A stretch of DNA of 64,000 bases from Streptomyces xanthii (GTDB taxonomy: Bacteria > Actinomycetota > Actinomycetes > Streptomycetales > Streptomycetaceae): the NCBI RefSeq assembly GCF_014621695.1, contig NZ_CP061281.1:6882001-6946000 (forward strand), written 5' to 3'. Shown one piece after another: positions 17,345 through 25,783 of this stretch; within the stretch, counting starts at the first letter, position 1, and every line of letters starts with the position of its first letter. Both the position numbers and the translations under genes were made by a program. The notes beneath the pieces were generated by a model. The model was not told the origin of the DNA, made no database searches, and saw only the letters and a program-made list of their open reading frames with translations.

Positions 17345-18853
17345 ATGAGAGTCACCCTCATGCGACGGACCCGCACCACACCGATTCCCCCCGCCCCAGC
17401 CGCACTTCAGGCCGGCCCGGGCCCATCTCCCGTACAGGCACCGACACCTGACACCCGCTCGGGCACACCGCGCGACCGCCGCATGCTGACCGTCATGCTG
17501 GGCGCCGTCTTCATGGCCCTGCTCGACTCGACCGTCGTCAACGTCGCCACCCCCGCGATCCGCACCGACCTCGGCACCACCGGCTCAGCCCTGCAACTGA
17601 TCGTCTCCGGCTACACCGTCGCCTACGCCGCCCTCCTCGTCACCGGCGCCCGGCTCGGCGCCCGCCACGGCTTCCGCACCCTGTTCCTGACCGGCCTCGT
17701 CACCTTCACCGCCGCCTCGCTCGTCTGCGGGCTCGCCCCCGGCGCCGCCGTCCTCGTCGGCGCCCGCGCCGTCCAGGGCGTCGGAGCGGCCCTGCTCATG
17801 CCGCAGATCTACAGCCTGATCCAGCTCCGGTTCCAGGGCGCCGCCCGCGCCCGCGCGCTCAGCCTCTACGCGGCGGTCATCGGCCTGGGCGTCGTGGTCG
17901 GGCAGCTCGCCGGCGGCCTCCTGGTGAGCGCGGACCTGTTCGGCGCGGGATGGCGCCCGGTGTTCCTCGTCAACGTGCCGATCGGCGCCGCCCTCGTGCT
18001 CGCCGCGCCGCGCCTGCTCCCCAAGGGCAGGCCAGAACACGCCAAGAGCCTGGACCTTCCCGGCCTGATCACCCTCACCGCCGCGCTGCTCCTGCTGGTC
18101 GTGCCGCTGGTCCTCGGCCACGAGCGCGGATGGCCGCTGTTGGCGCAGGCCTCGCTCGTCCTCGCGGTGCCCGCGTTCGGCCTGTTCGCCCTCGTCGAGC
18201 GGGTGGTCGCCCGTCGCGGCGGCGCCCCGCTGCTGCCCGGCCGGGTCCTGCGGACACCCGGCCTCGCGTCGGGGGCCTGCGCCAACTTCTTCGCCATGGC
18301 CGGGTACTCGGGCTTCCTCTTCTCCTTCTCCCAGCATCTGCAGTCCGGGCTCGGCGCCTCCGCGACCCGCACCGGACTCACCTTCGCGCCGCTCGCCCTC
18401 GGGGTCGCCGCCGGGAGCCTGACCTGGCAGAAGGTGCCCGAGCGGTTCCGCCGCACGATGATCGCCACCGGGTGCGCGGCCGCGGCCGCCGGACACCTCG
18501 GCATCGGCCTCGCCATGCGGCCCGGCGGCGACGGCGGCCCCGCCCTGCCCCTCCTGCACCTCGTCGTCGGCCTCGGCATGGGCTACGTCACCAGCCCGCT
18601 GCTCACCGTGGCCCTCGCCCGCGTCGAGCCCGCCGACGCCGCGGACGCGAGCGGCGTCATGACCACCACCGCCCAGATCGCCCAGGTCCTCGGCGTCGCG
18701 GTCTACGGAAGCGTCTACCTGGCCTCGGCCGGCGACCAGAGCGCCCCGGCGTCGGCCCACGCGGTCTTCGTCACCGCGCTGATGGTGGCGGCCGGCGCCC
18801 TGGTGAGCGCCCTCGCCGCCCTGACCCTCCCGCGCGGGTCCCGCGTGGGCTGA
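17345..18853 (+). CDS. MFS transporter, DHA2 (EmrB/QacA-like) drug exporter
   Basis: A 502-residue major facilitator with a long proline-rich cytoplasmic N-terminus and about 14 hydrophobic segments, as in the DHA2 family. The motif MALLDSTVVNVATPAIRTDL in helix 1 is the DHA2 signature (D/N in motif D1). GARLGARHGFRTLFLTG is motif A, and GVGAALLMPQIYSLI is near motif B. It would export drugs or metabolites by proton antiport. An ATG 15 bases later (17360) is an alternative start; neither has a strong ribosome site. It is divergent from the MmyB-like regulator. Confidence 0.9.
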   Translation: MRVTLMRRTRTTPIPPAPAALQAGPGPSPVQAPTPDTRSGTPRDRRMLTVMLGAVFMALLDSTVVNVATPAIRTDLGTTGSALQLIVSGYTVAYAALLVTGARLGARHGFRTLFLTGLVTFTAASLVCGLAPGAAVLVGARAVQGVGAALLMPQIYSLIQLRFQGAARARALSLYAAVIGLGVVVGQLAGGLLVSADLFGAGWRPVFLVNVPIGAALVLAAPRLLPKGRPEHAKSLDLPGLITLTAALLLLVVPLVLGHERGWPLLAQASLVLAVPAFGLFALVERVVARRGGAPLLPGRVLRTPGLASGACANFFAMAGYSGFLFSFSQHLQSGLGASATRTGLTFAPLALGVAAGSLTWQKVPERFRRTMIATGCAAAAAGHLGIGLAMRPGGDGGPALPLLHLVVGLGMGYVTSPLLTVALARVEPADAADASGVMTTTAQIAQVLGVAVYGSVYLASAGDQSAPASAHAVFVTALMVAAGALVSALAALTLPRGSRVG

Positions 18854-18881
18854 GCCCGTCACACGCCGAGCCCGTCACACG
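18852..18881. repeat. 14-bp direct repeat across convergent gene ends
   Basis: GAGCCCGTCACACG occurs at 18852-18865 and 18868-18881, just after the exporter stop and covering the last codons of the Lrp gene. It looks like a small local duplication with no evident function. Confidence 0.6.
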
Positions 18882-19852
18882 TCCCCGGAGTACCCCCGTG
18901 ACCGCGTGTCCGGACCGATGATCTGCGCCATGTGCTTGCGCATGCTGAGCACCACGGAACGGTCGGCGATGCGGGAGTCCGGCAGGGCCGCGCCGAGGGC
19001 CATCTCGAAGCGGTTCACATCCGCGAGCCGGCGCAGCCACACCGCGAGGATCAGGTTGTAGCGGCTCGGCGAGGTGAACGCGAGCCGCACCTCCGGCACC
19101 GTCCCGAGCGCGGTGCGCACCGTCTCGATCGTGCGCGCCGACGCCTCGACGAAGTACCACGTGTAGACCGGCCAGCCCGACACCTCGCGCGCCAGGTCGG
19201 TGCGGAAGAGCAGCTCACCGCCGCGCCGCAGCGTCGCCAGCGCGTCCGCGACCCGCTGCGGCGAGAACCCGTGCCGCTCGGCGATCGCCGTGACCGCGAC
19301 CCGTCCGTCGCGCCACACCTCGGCCTCGATCGCCTCCCGCAGGTCGTCGGGCACGGTCCGGGCCGCCCGGGCCCGCGGCCCCCGCGGCGGACGCACCCGT
19401 GCCGCCTCCTCCGCAGTGAGCGCGCGCAGCCGCCAGTTGGCGGCGTCGACCAGGATCTCGTTGACGGGGTGGGTGCGCATGCCGCGCAGGCCCTCCTTCT
19501 CGCCGAGCCGCCGCAGCGCGTAATCGGACAGGTCGGACAGGTCGTCGAAGGAGACGATCGCGAGCAGGTCCCGCGCGCCCGAGCAGAAGTCGAGCACCCA
19601 CACGGCGCGGTCCTGCTCCAGCTCGCGCGCCGTCGCGTCGATCTGGTCGGGCGCGCACTCGATCTCGATCATCGCGAGCTGGCGGCGCGGCCGGAATCCG
19701 GTGACCCAGACGACGCCCTCGTCGCGCAGCCGGTTCCACCTGCGGCCGAGCGTCGCCGCGTCCACGCCCACCACCGGCGCCAGATCGGTCCAGCTCGCCC
19801 TCGGTTCGATCTGCAGCGCATGGATGAGGCGCTCATCCGTGGGGTCCAGCAT
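18875..19852 (-). CDS. Lrp/AsnC family regulator with two winged-helix units
   Basis: A 325-residue Lrp-type protein, twice the usual ~150. It holds two AsnC halves: LDPTDERLIHALQIEPRASW... with a RAM-like segment (RQLAMIEIECAPDQIDATAREL), then a second HTH (VAVTAIAERHGFSPQRVADALATLRRGGEL) and a second RAM domain (WYFVEASARTIETVRTALGTVPEVRL). A GTG at 19876 is possible. The ATG at 19852 has an AGGA site just upstream and begins exactly at the domain, so I prefer it. It is divergent from the M20 amidohydrolase and DUF3100 genes and probably controls them in response to an amino-acid-like ligand. Confidence 0.9.
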   Translation of the reverse strand: MLDPTDERLIHALQIEPRASWTDLAPVVGVDAATLGRRWNRLRDEGVVWVTGFRPRRQLAMIEIECAPDQIDATARELEQDRAVWVLDFCSGARDLLAIVSFDDLSDLSDYALRRLGEKEGLRGMRTHPVNEILVDAANWRLRALTAEEAARVRPPRGPRARAARTVPDDLREAIEAEVWRDGRVAVTAIAERHGFSPQRVADALATLRRGGELLFRTDLAREVSGWPVYTWYFVEASARTIETVRTALGTVPEVRLAFTSPSRYNLILAVWLRRLADVNRFEMALGAALPDSRIADRSVVLSMRKHMAQIIGPDTRSRGYSGDV

Positions 19853-19877
19853 ATTTTCCTGCGCCCTCGTACTCACT

Positions 19878-19918
19878 TGCGCAGTTTATCGGCACTTCGC
19901 CCGGTGGACCTCTGCGCA
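19878..19918. promoter_or_regulatory. Paired TGCGCA palindromes in Lrp/amidohydrolase divergent region
   Basis: TGCGCA occurs at 19878-19883 and 19913-19918 within the 113-bp divergent gap, flanking AT-richer GTTTATC. The repeated 6-bp dyads could be Lrp contact sites, but Lrp sites are degenerate and this is only suggestive. Confidence 0.3.
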
Positions 19919-19965
19919 GACCTCACACTGCACGCCAACCGGAAGCCACGCGAGAAGGACCGACC

Positions 19966-21210
19966 TTGACGAACACCATCTCCCGGACCACCGAAGCGCT
20001 CGCGGCGGCCAAGGACACCAAGGACCGCGCCGAGGCCGAGGTGGCCCGCCGCCGCTCCCAGCTCCTCGCCCTGAGCCACGCCCTGCACGCCGACCCCGAG
20101 CTCTCCTGGCAGGAGCACCGGGCGGCCGCGCGCGTCGCGGAGGTCCTGCGGGACGCGGGCTTCGCCGTCCACGTCGGCGCGTACGGGGTGGAGACGGCGA
20201 TCGAGGCCGTCTACGGGACCGGCGACCTCACCGTGGCGATCTGCGCGGAGTACGACGCGCTGCCCGGCATCGGCCACGCCTGCGGGCACAACGTGATCGC
20301 CGCCGCGGGGGTCGGAGCCGCGCTCGCGCTCGCCCCGGTGGCCGACGCGGCGGGCCTGCGCGTCAAGCTGCTCGGCACGCCGGCCGAGGAGCACGGCGGC
20401 GGCAAGGTCTCCCTGCTCGTCGAGGGCGCCTGGGAGGACGTCGACCTGTCGATGATGGTCCACGGCATGACCGGCGAGGACCGCCCCGCGAACGCGTTCC
20501 GCTCCACCGCCGTCGACCGCTTCGAGGTGACCTTCGGCGGCCGCACCGCGCACGCCGCCGCCTCGCCGCAGCAGGGCGTCAACGCGGGCGCCGCCGCGAC
20601 CCTCGCCCTCACCGCGATCGGCCTGCTCCGCCAGCACCTGCCCACCGACACGAACCTCAACGCCTTCGTGTCGCACGGCGGCGAGGCCACCAACATCATT
20701 CCCGACCGCGCCACCGTTCAGGTCGAGATCCGCGCCTACGAGCTGGACGTCTGGCGCGACATGAAGAAGCGCGTCCTCGCCTGCTTCGAGGGCGCCGCCG
20801 TCGCGACCGGGTGCACCTGGGCGTGGGCGCCCACCGAGCACGCGTACGCGCCGATGAACCCCGACGAGACGCTCGCCGCGCTGTGGGACCGCAATCTCAC
20901 CGACCGGGGCCGCACCGTCGAGGGCGCCCCGTCGCTCGGCGGCGGCTCCACCGACATGGGCAACGTGTCGCAGGTCGTCCCCAGCATCCACCCCATGATC
21001 GCGTTCCTCGGTGAGCAGGGCGTACCGCACAACCCGGACTTCACCGTGGCCGCGATCAGCCCCGCGGCCGACGACGCCGTCGTCGACGGCGCCGTGGCGC
21101 TCGCCTGGACCGCGCTCGACGTCGCCCTCGACGACGAGCTGCGGGCCGACTTCCGCCGTCGCACCGCCGAGCGGCCCGCCGGGGCGACCCGGGTCACCCT
21201 CGAGGCATGA
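19966..21210 (+). CDS. M20D family amidohydrolase (AbgB/ACY1L2-like)
   Basis: A 414-residue metallo-amidohydrolase, probably cytoplasmic. Visible family features are EYDALPGIGHACGHN (metal-binding His/Cys), TPAEEHGGGK (catalytic Glu pair), the dimerisation lid GRTAHAAASPQQGVNAG, and a C-terminal SLGGGSTDMGNVSQVVPSIH. Relatives include p-aminobenzoyl-glutamate hydrolase and N-acyl-amino-acid or indole-acetyl-amino-acid hydrolases. The start is a TTG at 19966 with AAGGA upstream. It is followed 49 bp later by a DUF3100 membrane protein, which suggests an import-then-hydrolysis pair like AbgT/AbgAB. Confidence 0.88.
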   Translation: MTNTISRTTEALAAAKDTKDRAEAEVARRRSQLLALSHALHADPELSWQEHRAAARVAEVLRDAGFAVHVGAYGVETAIEAVYGTGDLTVAICAEYDALPGIGHACGHNVIAAAGVGAALALAPVADAAGLRVKLLGTPAEEHGGGKVSLLVEGAWEDVDLSMMVHGMTGEDRPANAFRSTAVDRFEVTFGGRTAHAAASPQQGVNAGAAATLALTAIGLLRQHLPTDTNLNAFVSHGGEATNIIPDRATVQVEIRAYELDVWRDMKKRVLACFEGAAVATGCTWAWAPTEHAYAPMNPDETLAALWDRNLTDRGRTVEGAPSLGGGSTDMGNVSQVVPSIHPMIAFLGEQGVPHNPDFTVAAISPAADDAVVDGAVALAWTALDVALDDELRADFRRRTAERPAGATRVTLEA

Positions 21211-21259
21211 GCCCGGTCCCCTCACCGGAATCCGTGTCCTCCCAGCCAGGAGACAATGA

Positions 21260-22639
21260 ATGAGCACCGACTCCACCCTCAAGGAAGCCGCCGCCGTGAG
21301 CACTTCACAGGGCGCCCCGGCCGCAGTACGGCTCACCCTGCGCGACGCCCGCCTCTGGGTCCTCATCGGGTTCGCCGTGGTCTTCGCGTCGGCCGCCCAG
21401 GCGATCGGCCCGATCGTGGTCCCGGTCGGCGTCGCGGCGGTCACGCTCCTTCCGATGATCTGGGGTCTGCTGGCCGGTGGCATCACGTCGGGTCAGCGGA
21501 TCAGGCCGCTGCCCGTGGACCTCCAGCAGGCCGCCAACGTGATCATGGGCATCGCGGTGCTCGTCCTGGGTGCCCGGCTCGCGTTCACCATCGGCCCCAG
21601 CATTCCCCTGCTGCTCGACGCCGGGCCCGCGCTGCTCCTCCAGGAAGCGGGGCACCTGTTCGGCACGATCCTCGTCGCCCTGCCGCTCGCCGTGCTGCTG
21701 CGCATGGGCCCCGCGACCATCGGCGCCACTTTCTCCATCGACCGGGAGACGTCCTTCGCGATGGTGAGCGAGCGCTACGGCGCCGACTCGCCGCAGTACC
21801 GCGGCGTGCTGTCGATGTACGTGTACGGCACGATCTTCGGCGCGCTCGTCGTCAGTCTCGTCGCCTCGCTCGCCGCGTCCCTCGGCATCTTCGACCCGCG
21901 CGCCCTGGCCATGGGTTCCGGCATCGGCTCCTCGTCGATGATGGCCGCGGGCGCCGCGTCGATCGTCGCCGTGCACCCCGAGATGTCGGAGCAGGCGCTC
22001 GCCCTCGCCTCCACGTCGAACCTGATCACCAGCGTCCTCGGCCTCTACATCGGCGTCTGGGTCTCCCTGCCGCTCGCCGACCGCTGCTACCGGCTGCTGA
22101 CCCGCGACAAGGACGCCGTGCTGCCCGGCCGCCGGCCCAAGGCCGAGCCGGAGGCCCAGGACCTGGCCGCCGACGTGGAGAAGGTCCTCGCCCGGCCGAC
22201 CACGCGCGTGCCGCTGTGGACCACCACGAGCATCGTCGTCGGCACCGGGCTCGTCGTCGCGGCCGTCGCCGCGCACGGCTTCACCTGGTCGATGATCGCC
22301 TGTTACGCGGTCCTCGCCGCGCTCGTCCTGGCGGGCCTGGGCGTCTCCCGGGTGACCCGGGGCCGGCTCCCCGCGATCGTCGTCGTCATCACGCTCGGCG
22401 CCCTGCTCACCTCGCCGGTGTCGCCCGTCGCCGGTCGGCTGTCACAGATCGGCGAGAGCGTCGACATCCTCTCGGTCATCACGATGCTCCTGACCATCGC
22501 GGGCCTGAGCCTGGGCAAGGACCTGCCGATGCTGAAGAAGATCGGCTGGAAGATCGTCCCCGTGGGCACGACGGCGATCATCGCGTCGTTCGTCCTGTCC
22601 ACGGTGGCGGCGGAGTTCGCCCTCGGCCTCTGGGGCTGA
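21260..22639 (+). CDS. DUF3100 multi-spanning membrane protein
   Basis: A 459-residue integral membrane protein with about ten to twelve hydrophobic segments and a charged cytoplasmic loop near residues 280-320 (RRPKAEPEAQDLAADVEKVL). The segment MGSGIGSSSMMAAGAASIVAVHPE is typical of DUF3100 as I recall it. The function is not established; glycine/serine-rich re-entrant-like segments suggest a transporter. There are two nearby ATGs (21256 and 21260). Only the second has correct spacing from AGGAG at 21248-21252 and the right frame. It is in one operon with the M20D amidohydrolase, so a role in moving that enzyme's substrate is inferred. Confidence 0.82.
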   Translation: MSTDSTLKEAAAVSTSQGAPAAVRLTLRDARLWVLIGFAVVFASAAQAIGPIVVPVGVAAVTLLPMIWGLLAGGITSGQRIRPLPVDLQQAANVIMGIAVLVLGARLAFTIGPSIPLLLDAGPALLLQEAGHLFGTILVALPLAVLLRMGPATIGATFSIDRETSFAMVSERYGADSPQYRGVLSMYVYGTIFGALVVSLVASLAASLGIFDPRALAMGSGIGSSSMMAAGAASIVAVHPEMSEQALALASTSNLITSVLGLYIGVWVSLPLADRCYRLLTRDKDAVLPGRRPKAEPEAQDLAADVEKVLARPTTRVPLWTTTSIVVGTGLVVAAVAAHGFTWSMIACYAVLAALVLAGLGVSRVTRGRLPAIVVVITLGALLTSPVSPVAGRLSQIGESVDILSVITMLLTIAGLSLGKDLPMLKKIGWKIVPVGTTAIIASFVLSTVAAEFALGLWG

Positions 22640-22643
22640 ACAG

Positions 22644-22671
22644 GGTGCCGGCGCCGCGAGGCGCCGGCACC
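22644..22671 (+). terminator. Perfect 12-bp hairpin terminator with GCGA loop
   Basis: GGTGCCGGCGCC pairs fully with GGCGCCGGCACC around a GCGA (GNRA) tetraloop, starting 5 bp after the DUF3100 stop. No U-run follows, as is common in Streptomyces. Confidence 0.85.
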
Positions 22672-22721
22672 TCGCCGAAAAGGGCCGGGACGCGGCACCG
22701 CCCGTCGACCACAATGGCCCG

Positions 22722-23525
22722 ATGATCGCCTCCGCGCCCCGAGAGCCCGTACAGGCCCCGCCCGTCGTCACCGAGATCGCGGCGGGCCGGCCCGTGCGGG
22801 CGGTCTGGGAGAACGAGGCCGGCGGGCTCACGTTTCAGGTCGGGCTCGGCGACGCACGGCAGTTCGTGAAGTGGACGCCGCACGGCAGCGGCATCGACCT
22901 CGCCGCCGAGACGGCACGACTGCGATGGGCGTCGGCGTACACCACGGTGCCGCGTGTGCTCGCCGAGGGCGCCGACGGCACCGCAACCTGGATCCTCACC
23001 CAGGGCCTGCCCGGGCGCTCCGCGGTGGACGACCACTGGAAGCGCGACCCCAAAACCGCCGTCCGCGCCGTCGGCTCCGGGCTGCGGGCGCTCCACGACA
23101 CGCTCCCCGTCGCGGACTGCCCCTTCGACTGGTCCGCCGAGAAGCGCCTGGAACGGGTGCGGGCCCGCGCCGCGGCCGGCCGGATCGACCGCGCCGAACG
23201 GCACCCGGACCTGCGGCACCTCGGCACGGTCGAGCGGGCGCTCGGCCTGCTCGCCGACATCCCGCCCGCCGAGCGGCTCGTCGTCTGTCACGGCGACGCC
23301 TGCGCCCCCAACACCCTGGTCGCCGACGACGGCACACACAGCGGTCACGTCGACCTCGGCACGCTCGGCGTCGCCGACCCCTGGGCCGATCTCGCCGTCG
23401 CCACGTGGAGCACACGGTGGAACTACGGCCCCGGCTGGGAGGAGGCGCTCCTCGACGCGTACGGGATCGAAGCGGATCCGGAGCGGATCACGTACTACCG
23501 GCTGCTGTGGGACCTGTCGGACTGA
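22722..23525 (+). CDS. APH(3')-like aminoglycoside phosphotransferase family kinase
   Basis: A 267-residue kinase-fold protein. It has the catalytic loop VCHGDACAPNTLV (Asp as base, Asn as metal ligand) and the metal-binding HVDLGTLGVADPWADLAVAT, followed by WSTRWNYGPGWEEALLDAYG. This is the C-terminal pattern of APH(3') kanamycin/neomycin kinases, which have about 260-270 residues. It could phosphorylate an aminoglycoside or another small hydroxylated compound. It stands alone behind a strong terminator, without an aminoglycoside biosynthetic cluster. Actual resistance is not shown by sequence. Confidence 0.85.
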   Translation: MIASAPREPVQAPPVVTEIAAGRPVRAVWENEAGGLTFQVGLGDARQFVKWTPHGSGIDLAAETARLRWASAYTTVPRVLAEGADGTATWILTQGLPGRSAVDDHWKRDPKTAVRAVGSGLRALHDTLPVADCPFDWSAEKRLERVRARAAAGRIDRAERHPDLRHLGTVERALGLLADIPPAERLVVCHGDACAPNTLVADDGTHSGHVDLGTLGVADPWADLAVATWSTRWNYGPGWEEALLDAYGIEADPERITYYRLLWDLSD

Positions 23526-23605
23526 GCAACTCGCCCTGAGCGGCGGGCTATTCTCAGCCGGTCGAACGCGTACTCCCCGATCTCCCAGCCGAAGGTGTGA
23601 GCCCG

Positions 23606-24124
23606 ATGAACGTGTCCCCGCCCGCCCGTGACGCGATGCTGGACCTCCTCTCGGCGGACGGCCCGGATCCGGAGCACGCCGACGCGTTGATGCTCTACGG
23701 CCGGCTGGTCGGGACGTGGGAGATCAGCAACCGCTACCGGTTCCCGGACGGGGAGTGGCGGACCGCCGCGGGGGAGTGGCGCTTCGGGTGGGCGCTCGGC
23801 GGCCGGGTGGTGCAGGACGTGCTCCACTGCCCGGACTTCATGGGCCGCTATCCCGGCACCACCGTCCGCATGTACGACGTCAACACCGGGCTGTGGACGA
23901 TCACTTGGATCTCGCCCAAGCTACCGTCCTACTTCACGCAGACCGGCCGCTCCGATGGCGCCGGCGGAATGATCCAGGAAGGCACGGACGCCGAAGGCAG
24001 GCGCTCCCGCTGGACGTTCACCGACGTCACCCCGACCTCGTTCCACTGGAAGGGCTACAGCGAGGGCCCCGACGGGGAGCTCACGTTCTTCCAGGAGATG
24101 CACGCGACGCGCACCAGCCTCTAG
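23606..24124 (+). CDS. Unrecognised small protein, possible lipocalin/DUF1579-like barrel
   Basis: A 172-residue soluble protein I do not recognise. It has repeated beta-strand-like stretches rich in Trp and aromatics (GRLVGTWEISNRYRFPDGEW, GEWRFGWALGGRVVQDVL, TGLWTITWISPK, TSFHWKGYSEG) and no signal peptide or membrane segment. The pattern resembles DUF1579-type or lipocalin-like domains, but that is a loose impression. The ATG at 23606 is preferred over a GTG at 23597 because GAAGG at 23591-23595 is too close to the GTG. It is flanked by the kinase and a gene remnant. Confidence 0.7.
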   Translation: MNVSPPARDAMLDLLSADGPDPEHADALMLYGRLVGTWEISNRYRFPDGEWRTAAGEWRFGWALGGRVVQDVLHCPDFMGRYPGTTVRMYDVNTGLWTITWISPKLPSYFTQTGRSDGAGGMIQEGTDAEGRRSRWTFTDVTPTSFHWKGYSEGPDGELTFFQEMHATRTSL

Positions 24125-24130
24125 GTTCCC

Positions 24131-24233
24131 GTCCGCCGCGCGGCAGTGACGTGTCGAGCGCGAGGTCCCGGTACACCTGCTCCGCCTCGGCGCGCAGCGC
24201 GGCCTGCCCGGTGTCCAGGTCTGAGACGTCCAC
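24131..24233 (-). pseudogene. N-terminal remnant of a gene, possible nucleotidyltransferase-like protein
   Basis: Read from a GTG at 24233, the minus strand gives VDVSDLDTGQAALRAEAEQV and then YRDLALDTSL, with about 90% GC at third codon positions. After that the frame runs into sequence antisense to the end of the previous gene. The start resembles the N-terminus of a Streptomyces nucleotidyltransferase-like family, from memory only. It seems to be the stump of a gene truncated by deletion. It may instead be a chance open stretch. Confidence 0.35.
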
Positions 24234-24242
24234 GCGGTCACC

Positions 24243-25025
24243 CTAGGCGGGAGGCGGCTCGGCTGCTTCTGGTCCGGATTCCCGGTCCGCGTCCGGCGCG
24301 CTCGGCATCAGGCGTACGCAGCATTCGCCGGGCTCCGGGGCGAGCACCGCCTCGATGCCGTTGACCTGAAGGCCCTTCAGACAGCCGCCGAGGAACGCCA
24401 GGTTCATGCCGCACACCAGGTCCGGGGCCTTCTCGGCCAGCGGGTGGAAGGGGCAGTTGCGGAGCCGGAGCCGAGTGGGCGTCTCACGGAAGGGTTCGTA
24501 GCCGCCCGCTTCGAGGAGGTGTTCGCAGGCCGTCAGGCCGCGTTCCGGTCCCATGCGGCCGGGGCGGAGCTCCTCGCGGGCCGCCTCGCCCAGTTCCCTG
24601 CCGCGCCGTTCGGAGGTGCGCAGCGCGGCCTGCGTCGCGTTCTCGTCCGCGCCCTCGGTGAGGACGGCGTCCAGGAGCAGGCCGGCCAGCAACTCGTGGC
24701 GCCGGTCCGGGATGTTCACCGTGATCTGCGCGTCGGTCGGCTCGTACACCTTTGGTTGGCGGCCGACCTTGCGGACCCCGCCCGGGGCCTCGTACCGCGC
24801 CCGCAGCAGCCCCGCGGTGACCAGCTTGTCGAGGTGGAACGCGGCGAGCTTGCGGGAGATGCCGACGCTCGCGGCGGCCTCGTCCCGCGTCACCGCGCGC
24901 CGGGCGCGCCGGATGAACGTGAACATACGGCGCCGTGAGTCCTCGCTCAGGACGCTGACCGAATCGATGGCGTTGTCGCCGCCCGGTGCCGGCTGCTCCG
25001 GCTGCCCGCTCGTTTCTGAAGCCAC
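24243..25025 (-). CDS. SufR-like winged-helix regulator with cysteine-rich C-terminus
   Basis: A 260-residue regulator of the COG2345 type. The N-terminal winged helix is MFTFIRRARRAVTRDEAAASVGISRKLAAFHLDKLV (two segments, about residues 34-69). The C-terminal domain carries C167, C191 (RNCPFHPLAEKAPDLVCG), C205, C215 and the pair C235/C236. SufR and its relatives bind a 4Fe-4S cluster with cysteines in this region and sense iron or redox state. The start is a GTG at 25025. It is divergent from a DUF2231 gene, with an ACCAA-N6-TTGGT dyad between them. Cluster binding is inferred. Confidence 0.87.
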   Translation of the reverse strand: MASETSGQPEQPAPGGDNAIDSVSVLSEDSRRRMFTFIRRARRAVTRDEAAASVGISRKLAAFHLDKLVTAGLLRARYEAPGGVRKVGRQPKVYEPTDAQITVNIPDRRHELLAGLLLDAVLTEGADENATQAALRTSERRGRELGEAAREELRPGRMGPERGLTACEHLLEAGGYEPFRETPTRLRLRNCPFHPLAEKAPDLVCGMNLAFLGGCLKGLQVNGIEAVLAPEPGECCVRLMPSAPDADRESGPEAAEPPPA

Positions 25026-25111
25026 ACCCCCACAGTAACTCCCACCCGGATGGGCGCAGAGGTCGTGCGGGGTCTTCTGGGCTGCCCCGCTTGACGTCGC
25101 CGCCGAATAAG

Positions 25112-25127
25112 ACCAACATTTATTGGT
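25112..25127. promoter_or_regulatory. ACCAA-N6-TTGGT operator for the SufR-like regulator
   Basis: An inverted repeat with 5-bp perfect arms in an AT-rich stretch, 22 bp upstream of the DUF2231 start. It resembles the CAAC-N6-GTTG architecture I recall for SufR sites (same 6-bp spacer type). It likely overlaps the DUF2231 promoter. Confidence 0.55.
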
Positions 25128-25149
25128 GAAACTAATGGGAGGTCGCGCC

Positions 25150-25716
25150 ATGCCCAGTCAGCCGCAGCTTCAGGCGAAACAACCGGTGAGTTCCCTGCTC
25201 GCGGGGCCCTACGGCCACCCCTTCCATCCGATCCTGGTGACCGTGCCGATCGGCGCGTGGGTGACGAGCCTCGTGTTCGACATCGCGTCGCACGTCGTCG
25301 GCCGTCCGGGCTTCCTGACCCAGTCCTCGCAGTGGCTGATCGCCGTCGGCGTCATCGGCGCGCTGCTCGCCGCGACGGTCGGCTTCCTCGACTTCTTCGC
25401 CCTCCCGCCCGGCACCCCGGCCTTCCGGACGGCGCTGGTCCACATGACGCTGAACCTGCTGGTCACCGCCGCCTACGTCGGCAACTTCCTGTGGCGCCAC
25501 GGCGAGGACATCGGCCGTGACAGCGCCGTCGGGACCGGGCCGCTCGTCCTGTCCGCGGTGAGCGTGGCGGCCCTGGGCGCGTCCGGGTTCCTCGGCGGCA
25601 AGCTCGCCTACCACTACGGCGTGCGCGTCGCGGACGAGCGGAAGCAGGCCGAGGGCTTCACGACGACCCGGCCGTCCGCATCCGATGCGGACCGCACCAC
25701 CCGCACCACCCGCTGA
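25150..25716 (+). CDS. DUF2231 membrane protein
   Basis: A 188-residue membrane protein of the DUF2231 family, recognised by GHPFHPILVTVPIGAWVTSLVFD near the N-terminus and four hydrophobic segments. Family members have conserved His residues (here in GPYGHPFHPIL and in LVHMTLNLL) and an unknown function; heme or metal binding has been suggested but I cannot confirm it. The ATG at 25150 follows a GGGAGG site by 7 bases; an upstream ATG at 25135 overlaps that site. It is the first gene of a likely operon with a small membrane protein and FolE. Confidence 0.87.
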   Translation: MPSQPQLQAKQPVSSLLAGPYGHPFHPILVTVPIGAWVTSLVFDIASHVVGRPGFLTQSSQWLIAVGVIGALLAATVGFLDFFALPPGTPAFRTALVHMTLNLLVTAAYVGNFLWRHGEDIGRDSAVGTGPLVLSAVSVAALGASGFLGGKLAYHYGVRVADERKQAEGFTTTRPSASDADRTTRTTR

Positions 25717-25783
25717 CGGTCACCCGGTCACTCCGTCCCCCGCCACACCATCTCCCCGTCATCCCGATTCCTCGGAGTTCCCC

